From positions 12,813,885 to 12,877,884 of the forward strand of contig NC_092029.1 of assembly GCF_042242105.1 (NCBI RefSeq): a DNA stretch of 64,000 nt, given 5' to 3'. Position numbers and translations under genes: made by a program. The notes under the pieces were generated by a model that saw only the letters and a program-made list of their open reading frames with translations, searched no databases and had not been told where the DNA came from. Source of the DNA: Pempheris klunzingeri. Taxonomy: Eukaryota > Chordata > Actinopteri > Acropomatiformes > Pempheridae. Positions 55,134 to 64,000 of this stretch are shown here, piece after piece (the first letter of the stretch is position 1; each line of letters opens with the position of its first letter).

Positions 55134-57868
55134 CTTTCTCACGTTGTCAGGGATTCGAGGGGGTGAAGGAGGGGGGCTTGGGCTCAGACAGTCCCCTAAT
55201 TCCAGCAGATCCGCTGATTAAAGACAAAATCTTTGAAAGCACAGACAGTCCTTTCCTCATGGTAAACCCCTCTCCTCTAGAAGAGGAAGGCCTCCTGCTT
55301 GGTGAGAATAATGTCCCATAATGCCCCCATAGCTCGCAAACATTTTGCCTGGAACAATTTTTAGCAAGTCTGTTTCCCCAGTGAGCATGTTCACAGTATA
55401 TTTTGCACAGCTTATCAAATGTGAAAGTAAATCCAATAATAATTGGATCTTCTTAAAGGAAAGAAATATGCCATGATACACGAGTAAGATGTGGTATTGA
55501 TCTTCTCAACTAAGTCTTGGCAAATAAGCATATTTCCCAAAATGTCAAACTATTACTTTAAGAAAAGGGTGCCAATACATGTTGGCGAACGCCTGGACTT
55601 AATATTTTATGCTGCACCCTACACCTGAATAACTGACAACCTGTTACCGTCCTTGTTCTAGATCCAGCAATAGTTGAAGAACCCATGTGATTCAGAAACA
55701 TCTTTGAGCTGAGACCATAGATCCTTCTCTGGTCCTAACAGTTACTCCACTTGAATTTTTTTCTGCAATCTGAGTCGTTGCTTGTTTTTCAAGGCACCCT
55801 GTGAGTATGCAGGTCAAGCTGTGATCACAGAAGGGCTTGTGGGCTTGAATGTTTGCTGTATAATGTTGCCTCAATATTTCCCAGAGTGACAGGGGTTAAA
55901 GGTTACGGGGTTGCGGCTGAAAATAGGGTTCTATGTGTGTGGGGAGGGGTCGGATTCCCATAAGCCGTCCTTGTGTAAGGACCTGCTGGGGTGAACATAC
56001 GAGGGTCAAAATCACTTGCCTGTGCGATCCTGTGAGCATGGTTAGCACACACAGAGGCTGTCTGCCAGAGGGGCATCCTGGGGCTTGTTAAAGCAGTTGA
56101 ACTCTCTGAGCTTTATTGATTTAATGCATAAAGGAATGCAGAATAACGATGGGTGACGACAAATGCACTCTATGCAAACGCGACACACACATATGTGCAT
56201 GCACACAAATCAAGAAAGACAATGATAAGTGTTTGTTCTGAGTCTATGAAAGGGGTGGGCAGACTCCATCGTCCTGCTCTCTCTCCGGTCACCATGTTCC
56301 CTCGCTGGATGAAAGGAGCCCAGTCTTGGGCGGCTGGACAGAGACAGAGAGGGGTTTCTTTGTGTTATGTAATTACGCCATTGTGTTAGCCCTCTACCCA
56401 AACTGGAATTAAGAGCTACTCTCATGAGTTCAACCTGTTCTTGTGATGCAGGCTGTTGCTGCTCAGTTTCCAGAGACTTTGTCCTCATCGACTGCCCACA
56501 GGGATGAAATGATTAAGAACGTACAGTAAATACCAAATGGACTTAGTGTCTCTTTGAATTTGATTCAGTCCAGTTCTGAGTACAATTAGTCAACTGGCAA
56601 CGCAGTCCAGCTCATTTTATATCTGACTTTTTTGGTGCCAAGGCTCAGTTTCATTATGGAATTTGTTTTTCTATTGTCCTCATGCACAATTCAGTGTTGC
56701 ACAGAGGTGCATAGCCCCAGTGTGTGCTCATGTTTGTGTCATATCATAACATTCGAGTCACCGAGCTAAGCGTCTGTTTTCCTGAAAGATAAATGCCGGG
56801 CAAGCTTTGAAAAACGCTGAAGGTTGTTTAACAACATTTACTACAGTTTTGAAGGCATTTCCAGAATCTGCTAAAATAATCAGTTTGCTGTGCAGTGAAG
56901 ATTTTTAACCCATTCCCATGTTGTGACCCTAATGAAGATGGTGAGATGAGATTTTAACAAACCATTAATTCAGTCGGCGACACAGCGGAGTAGACTTTAG
57001 CCTACCTGTTTTTCTCTGAGGAAGGAAGAGAAGAGCTTACGCTGCTCCTCGTTTTTATTTACGCATACTTAGATAGCTAATTAGGGGCATTTAGGATGGC
57101 TCAGCAGCCCCTGTAATAAACACTTACGTGTGATTAATTAAGTGAAATGGCTTCCTGGATCTGGCCTCCTCCCAGAATAACCCAGAACACATTTCTGTCT
57201 CCACATGAAAGCTTGGTGGTGTCACCAGGCCCTCTGAGATGACATCAGATATTGTTTTTTCATGATTGATTTACTCATGGTAGTCTCTGTCATACAGATT
57301 TTAAAGGGCGTTTATTGCTTGTAAATCTGTGTCATGACTGAAATGTGGTTGGACAATTACTATCATAAGACACAGTGCTGAAGTATATTAAGTTCTCACA
57401 CCAACTGCTTTCAACTCTTACAGTTTCAGGTTAGTGTTGTGAAGTAGCTTGTGCTGTGATTTAATTGTGTTGTGGCATAATTTGTGATTGTTCGTGGATA
57501 AGGTCTGTTATCAGAAAAGCCTGTCATGTGCATAAGTCTGTCTCAAAGGTGGCATGCTTGTGGTGAGGCTATGCAAATAAACTTGTCAACTTGAGTGTGG
57601 AGACAAAGTCCGCTTGTCGACTGTGACATTAGTCCAGAGAATCTTTAAAGTTGTTGATCACGAACGGGTGCCTGTTGGTGTCTTTGTCAGTGTACTGCAT
57701 GTGTTTGTGTGCATGCCTGCAGTCCTCCCCGCACTACCTCTGTTTATTCTGTAAATAGAGTGACAACCTGTAGAGAGAGAACCTTCTGGCTTGGACAGAT
57801 CTGCTGGATTATGGGCGATCTCTGCTTGAACCAGGTCAGACAAATTGCATATTGAGGGAGGAGAGAAA

Positions 57869-57897
57869 GCAGCAGCAGCAGCAGCAGCAACAGCAGG
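57869..57897. repeat. CAG trinucleotide repeat
   Basis: About nine CAG/AGC units with one CAA interruption, intronic and not in a supported coding frame. Confidence 0.9.
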
Positions 57898-60800
57898 CGG
57901 TGACCTTTGGCACAGTAAATGTACAGTGAAATGCTCCATGGATGTGGAGGAAGTGATAGAGAAATAAATCTGTGGACTCACAGCTGCTCGCCAGCTGGGC
58001 AGAGTGATGTGACGGTGTTGACAGGAGCTGGGGTGGGTGTGTGTGCACTGGCACTGTGTCTGTGTACAATCTGTGGGATGTTCAATCTTATTAAGCTACA
58101 TAAAGCTTTATGTTGCTATCACATTGTGGCCACTTAGGGCTTTTCTGCTCTCCTTCCAGCCTCTCATAATATAATTGTTTTCATCCCTGGTGATGGCGAT
58201 GCTGACAATGATAGCTGCACAATGATGTAGCTCTTCTCTCGTGCATTGTAGCTTCCGCTCTGTCACTTGTGTTGCAAAGTGCTGAAATGATTTGTCAATC
58301 AATTGATGATTTGATCAACAAAAGATGAATCAAGAACACTCGGGATAGTTGATTATTCATTTCAAGCATTTTGTTAAACAAAAACATCAATCAGATTGTG
58401 GTTTCACCTTCTCCGCTGTGAGGATATGCTGCTCTTCTCTGTTTTATATCACTATAAACTGAATATTTCTGTGTTTGAGGCTGTTGGCCACATAAAATTA
58501 GGCATTTGAAGACCTTATCCTGAATTCCTGGAATATACTGATAGCCGTTTGGAGGCTTTCTTCATGTAATTGTGTGGGGGTCCATATATGTCTGCGACTA
58601 AAACACACAATGAGCAATATGAATTTAAAACGACCAATAATCAATACAGTCCACTATTAAATAAACCGTCATTTATAAAGTGGTGTTGTGCACAGGGAAA
58701 TGTACTGCACAAGAATCTGAGGATTTATACAATATCTTGACCGTGTAGCACCAAATTCCTGTTTTGCCAGGATACTGGAGACCATTTCTAACACACTAGG
58801 AAACACAAGAGCTCCCACTTTGATCCTAGAACACAGACAGACCCCCACCTTCCAGCCAGTGCCGCATGCTGCCGGCTGCAGATTCGGGAAGACTAGAGAG
58901 GAGGGGGGCATGTGGGAAGTGTGCAACTAGGTCACTGTCAATCCCGTTGTAAGCCTGAATAAATGATAAAAAAAAAAGCAAAATTTTTAATTTTCAGTCA
59001 TTATTACACATGCAAAAAAAATCTAAAAACATTTTCCTGTAGAAGGAATAAAAAAGAATCTTTAATTTCTTTCCTGTAAGCATCGTCAGTCTTCATTGTA
59101 ACGGCTGCTCCACTAAGACCTGTAATCCTGGCACAGAGGGAGAGATGGGCAAATGTTGGGTATGGGCTTTTGCAGAGCCTAAGCAGTCGTCATGGTACCA
59201 GTGGCATGAGGTGCAATGATGGGGTGGGTTGACACCATTACTTGCGGGTGGGGGGGGGGCTGGCTTTTCTGCGATTATTTCTGGCTGCGCTATTCAGGAA
59301 CTGAGAGGGAGGGAGATGGAGGAGTGGGAAAGAAAGTGGAAAAGGGAATGCTGCTGAACATGATGTATGCATAGTGAAGGTTGAACAAGAGATGGAGGAA
59401 CGCAACAGCAACCGAATAGATCATGTCGTGGTAGGAGAGGTGAAGGAGTGAAATGATGGAGGAGGTGGAACAGACGTCGTCTTTCTCTGTCAGCAACCTC
59501 CAGTGGAAAACTACAGTGGACAGCACTAACAAAGTGCTGCAGCAGGAGGTGGGAAAGAATAAACAAACTCTTAGAAGGGGAGTAACGCACAAAAAAGGCA
59601 CATGAATAAAAGAGCTATAGGCCCAGACTATCAGTTCAGTGTGTGTGAAAATAACAACAGCCATGTCATCCCGCCCTGCATGCATGTTACAGTCTCAGGC
59701 CGAGCGGAATTTACTGTGTTGCTTCTATCAGGAGATTTAAGATCACATGGTGCTGTTGAATAAACAAGGCTCTTTCTCATTGCCATAATGTGATATTTAT
59801 AACTTGCATATGGAATTAAAGTTCACAAATTATTCATGAAGTAAAGCCTTCTGCTGCTTCATTAGCTCCTATTTTTATTCCTTTTCCCAACACATCTCTC
59901 ACAAAGTTGTCTTCAACTCTCCTGGTTTAATGTTGCCAGTAGAAACTGATGCTTGTGTATCTGCTGCATTCGTTAATTCTGGATAAATGCCCAAATGTCA
60001 AAGAAATCATGTTGGCTATACACATATCAACACCTATACTAAACAGGTTCATACGCAGGGGCAACTTTAATGGATTTTTAGCTCTGTGAACCCCTTTTCA
60101 CAAAATACACAAAGATTTCTCATTGCATTAAAAGCACAGGAGTTAATTTATAACATTCAATTAAGGTGCTCCACTTGCACAGGTTTGGTATTGTGCCTGT
60201 TGGCTTACTGACATGGTTTACTTGGACACTAATGGAACAGAGCCCTCATTGATGTAGTTTATTACACCTGTACTTTCCCTGCTATGACCTGTCACAATGT
60301 ACAGTACAGTATATTGAGCCTGACAGCATTACTTCACCTTGTAGCAACAGCATGATTTTAGTAGGGTTAGTGAAAAAATACACATACATATACACACAAA
60401 TATCTTTTGTTTGAAGAGCCTTTGACTTTGTTGTGCCCCCATACTTCTAAAACCATGGGTTTCTGTAGGCTTTTGGATATCATGAAGGAGTGTTTGAACA
60501 GTGACACACACACTCATACAATCATACAAAATAAATCTTGCTGATATAGAAGTGGCTGATTATTGTCCCACTTGTCTTATACACTCAGCCCCTAGTCGTG
60601 GACGCTTTCATCTATCGATTTGCATGCCATCTGTTCAGGATTAATTTGATCGAATTCATAAATTAATGATGAAGGCTATTGTCCAGTGGATGCGGTATTT
60701 GAAAAAAAAAAAATCAATAAATGCCTTTTATCCTCCACCCTCTTACTCTTTAATGCTCCGCCTTTTACTTGATGAAACAGAGTGGCCCACTGAGTGCTTT

Positions 60801-61008
60801 CATCACTCACACAGCATAAAGAGACTGAATCAGCTGCAGTTCATCTGTTTGGACACAGGATGGCACTCTGTACCAGTCTGTAGTCTGTTTTTGCTTTTGT
60901 CTCAAGTTGCTCGATGGGAATTTTCCATGCACTGGACTGAATGCATGCAATGCTGGGCATGATTTTAATTTTTTCCTTTTGCCCTGGTCACTGGGCGTTC
61001 ATCCAGTA

Positions 61009-61082
<74 letters not shown>

Positions 61083-61096
61083 TGTGTGTATGTGTG
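61009..61096. repeat. Long TG microsatellite
   Basis: About 44 TG units with a few TA and CG interruptions, the longest simple repeat in the window. Alternating purine-pyrimidine DNA of this length can form Z-DNA. Confidence 0.95.
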
Positions 61097-64000
61097 ACTT
61101 TTCTGTGTTTATGACTGTCTATATGTGTGTTGGTCTGTCAGCTTTTGAATGTGAGTGCTGGTGTGTGTGTGTGTGTTTACATGTCTTGAGGGATTTATAG
61201 AAGTGAGCATGCAGGATTTAAAGGCATCTGCGGATCAGGTCACAAAGCATGAATAGCCCAGTGGCTGCGGTCCAGGCCTCAGTCTGAGGTAGCCCCTATT
61301 AGGATACAAACCACACAGGCTCAACACCAGGCTTAACTGGCTGCAAAACACAAACAAAATGTTATCGACACTCGTTCCTGCTCAGACCAGGAAATATTGT
61401 GTAACCACTGAAACGGTTTAATCTGAATCCAGGTGAGAAGTTGAAATTCTCTATTGATTGAACTCACTATTTCTGCTTCTGACCTGAGCAGAAGATGCTA
61501 CTGAACAGAAGTAGTTGATCTTCAGAAAATCATTAAATAATTTATCAAGCACAAATGCCAAACATTTATTGTAATTGTAATGTGATAATTTTCAACTTTT
61601 ATTGCTTGTGTCTCATTGAAAACTAAAAATCTTCTTGCTTTGGACCACTGGTTGGACAAAATCAACCACTTTGAGGTCTGGGAAACTGAGAGGAACATTT
61701 CATTGTATTGATATTTCATGGACCCAATTATAGTTCATTAATTTATTTAAAAAAAACCTGTTATGTCAATTCAATGTTAAGGGTTTTCAGAGTCAGACTG
61801 CCATAATGGGTGTGACAGAAATAATGGAACTGAATGGAACTGCCTTTAGTAACATTAAACATGCAGGAGTACAAACTCACAAGGGCTTGTTCACCTCTGT
61901 GCGTCGCCTCCAATCTTGCAAAGACCCCACACTTTGAGACATGAACTTAGCTGTGTCAGCACCTGATGGATCATTTCCTATTGCAGGCATTGTATGGTGC
62001 TGTTCACTGCATGGTGTTGCTTTAAGCTTTGCCCAGTGCCATGTTGGCTTAGACCCGGCTATGGTGTTGTTTCAGCGTGTGTGGTATTGTTTCAGCCCCA
62101 GTGTGGAGTGGTGGAGGGTATTGTGCTCTCATCTCGGGGTGTATTGTCCCCGGCTGATGTATGTGTGCTTGTTTATGTTACAGGCTAGTTTGTCAGGACG
62201 GCGACAGTTTCATACTACGGGTCCTCCGCGTTCCCACAGTCGTTCACCTTTGACCTCCACTCTTTTGCTCCAAAGCCAGGTTGAAGTGTGAGTGTGTGTG
62301 GTAGAGACACGGCAGGAGAGGGTGTCTGTCTGTGTGTGTGACTTAAACATGCAGTGTTTGTAAAAACTGCACAAGTGGGTTCCCAGTGTTTACTTAGGGC
62401 AGGAAAACACACTCCCTCATGGTTTCTGCCCTAAATCTGGACATGAACATTCATGTTGGAGGTTATTTGGTGTCGTATCTCACACACACGCACTGAACAT
62501 AAAAAAAAAACATACAGCATACACAGTGTTATTAAAAATGGCTCATTGTTGTTGTGTTAGCTGTGTTTTGCCAACTTGTGCCAACTCTTAGCTTTAATTT
62601 TAGTGTGTTTATATCAACATCCAATGAGCAATATAAAACTAGTCCCCACTTTTAGTGGACAGATAATAAGTGGACAAGTTAATATACACTTTAATAAAGT
62701 CATACATATTTGATTTCACAGACATTAGCAGAAACATGGTATCTTGTTCTGCCAGCTGTGTACTGCACATTCTGCCATCTTGACTTCTTGCTTGTTCTGG
62801 GGCCCTTTTGCCCTCAGAACAAAACACATACTCAGTTTGAATTGAGATCAGGTGACCAACTTTGCAGGTCAAGAGTAATCTACCATTGTGCCATAAAAAA
62901 GTGTCTTCAGTGCAGTTCAGTGCCTCAAGGTGGAATTTGAGGCAAATTAGAAAACACAAATACACAGAAATATTCCATTTGCATGCATTAAAAAACAAGA
63001 GCTTGCCACACGAGTAGCACCTTCATCAAAGTTATTGTCTTAAAATTAATTCCTAAGATTCGGGGGCTAAAAAACAGGTACAACATAGACTTTATTACTG
63101 CTACAAATATATTCACAATCAACAATTCTGATTACATAATCTGTTACAATGCACCCATGGGACTATACCTCCTATAAATTATCTATATTTGCCACACTCA
63201 CCTTAATGGTATTTTTATGGTTGTGGGTTGCGAGCAGCTGTCACAAGGCTTCTGGTTTTGTGAGTGTAACCAGATACTGTGATGTTGATCCACCACACAG
63301 GCTACCCAGACACTTTAAAGATTAAGATTAATTGCTGGTGATATATTTTCATCTTCCAGTTGAATGTAAGTGTAGCTGTATGATACCGACAAAACATTTT
63401 TCATCATACCTGATTATGATATAAATGGGAATAATTTGACAATATTTTAGGGGATGATGAGTGGTGCTGTGAGGAAATGATCACACTAAATAACATTACC
63501 AAAGTCACTTAAAGTGTCTATAGTCAATATTTAATCAATATTTTTGTAATAATGTAAATGAGGTTTGTCATAGTGATGCACTTGAATCTGCTCCCCTCGG
63601 CTTTACAGAGCTTTTACAGTGAGTTTCTGCCCATTGTGTAGCTGTCTGACCAGCAACATTAGTGTTATGATTCACTCTCACCGCTCTCAGCTGTTTTCAG
63701 AGAAAAAGCTCTGAAAACCCACTGTACACTCCCCGCTCAGCACCAAACAGCAGGCAAAGTTTTCAATAAGCTGACGAACACAACGAAGCATTTAGCAGCT
63801 GAGGCCTCAGGAATTGGTAGAGACCAAAATTAGAGCAAAAAAGGAGCAAATTTTGGATTTTAATTCATCAGCTGTCAGGGAACATGACCCCAAATGAATG
63901 ATAGTGTTGCTTTGTAACTGCTGGATGTGAAAACTGTGAAACAGTTTGCTAACAATTTCGCCATATAAACTCAAAGGGTGACAATATGACTGTACATCTA

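Larger units (their letters stand above)
53111..64000 (+). other. sesn1: sesn1 first large intron (partial)
   Basis: The next SESN1 exon, expected to encode a peptide like ELGIRIPRPLG, was not found, so at least 10.9 kb of intron is present. The DNA is AT-rich with simple repeats (CA at 55094-55133, CAG at 57869-57897, TG at 61009-61096). A homeodomain-site-rich patch lies near 57050-57160. Open frames in it are short, low in complexity and unsupported. Confidence 0.65.

Noticed and set aside
57658-57981. 107-codon minus-strand frame with polyalanine
   Set aside because: The alanine run is the CAG microsatellite in another frame; the rest resembles no protein.
60907-61200. Plus-strand frame rich in Cys-Val repeats
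   Set aside because: It is produced by reading through the TG microsatellite; no splice or homology support.
61883-61892. Perfect p53 half-site GGGCTTGTTC in the sesn1 intron (also AGACATGTCC at 24331 in gen1)
   Set aside because: SESN1 is a known p53 target, but a functional element needs two adjacent half-sites, and no second half-site lies next to either.

Overview
The window is vertebrate nuclear DNA, most likely from a ray-finned fish. Its intron-split genes encode clear orthologues of vertebrate proteins. Many introns are short, and the repeats are typical of teleosts: a Tc1-type transposon with long inverted ends, a TTAA-type MITE, LINE 3'-end fragments, hAT-like ends and long CA/TG tracts. 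I see no sign of prokaryotic, viral or organellar DNA. All names rest on reading translated exons and recalling family sequences; no search was run.

Layout, left to right. (1) 1-4.9 kb, minus strand: 5' part of tulp4 (first coding exon at 2580-2831, with CpG-rich upstream DNA); the rest of the gene lies off the left edge. (2) 6.1-8.6 kb, plus: complete mrps10 in 7 exons, with a 300-bp MITE ending 120 bp before its start codon. (3) 8.7-17.2 kb, minus: a small RGG- and proline-rich protein gene that I do not recognise, with a possible alternative 3' end. (4) 17.2-18.7 kb, minus: the single-exon bHLH gene msgn1, with a TATA box and T-box/TCF-like sites. (5) 19.9-26.6 kb, minus: complete gen1 (Holliday-junction resolvase) in 13 exons. 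(6) 27.1-29.8 kb, plus: complete ppil6 in 8 exons, divergent from gen1 across 465 bp. (7) 30.7-43.7 kb, plus: complete cd164 (endolyn) in 6 exons, with a Tc1 element in its large intron and a long 3' UTR. (8) 46.7-50.2 kb, minus: complete cep57l1 in 11 coding exons. (9) 51.4-64 kb, plus: promoter and first coding exon of sesn1; the rest of the window is its first large intron.

The genes do not form one pathway, but two blocks keep ancient linkage. The order and relative orientation ppil6-cd164-cep57l1-sesn1 match human 6q21 read in reverse, and gen1-msgn1 match human 2p24. Their junction here is the short gen1/ppil6 head-to-head region. Exon joins were checked by hand: every proposed splice keeps phase, and the coding totals are divisible by three (mrps10 205 aa, RGG gene 197, msgn1 143, gen1 927, ppil6 303, cd164 185, cep57l1 487). 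I did not find a wholly new biological system. The best leads are the unrecognised RGG/proline gene with two possible 3' ends, two near-perfect hairpins in a tulp4 intron, the MITE against the mrps10 promoter, and the msgn1 upstream sites.
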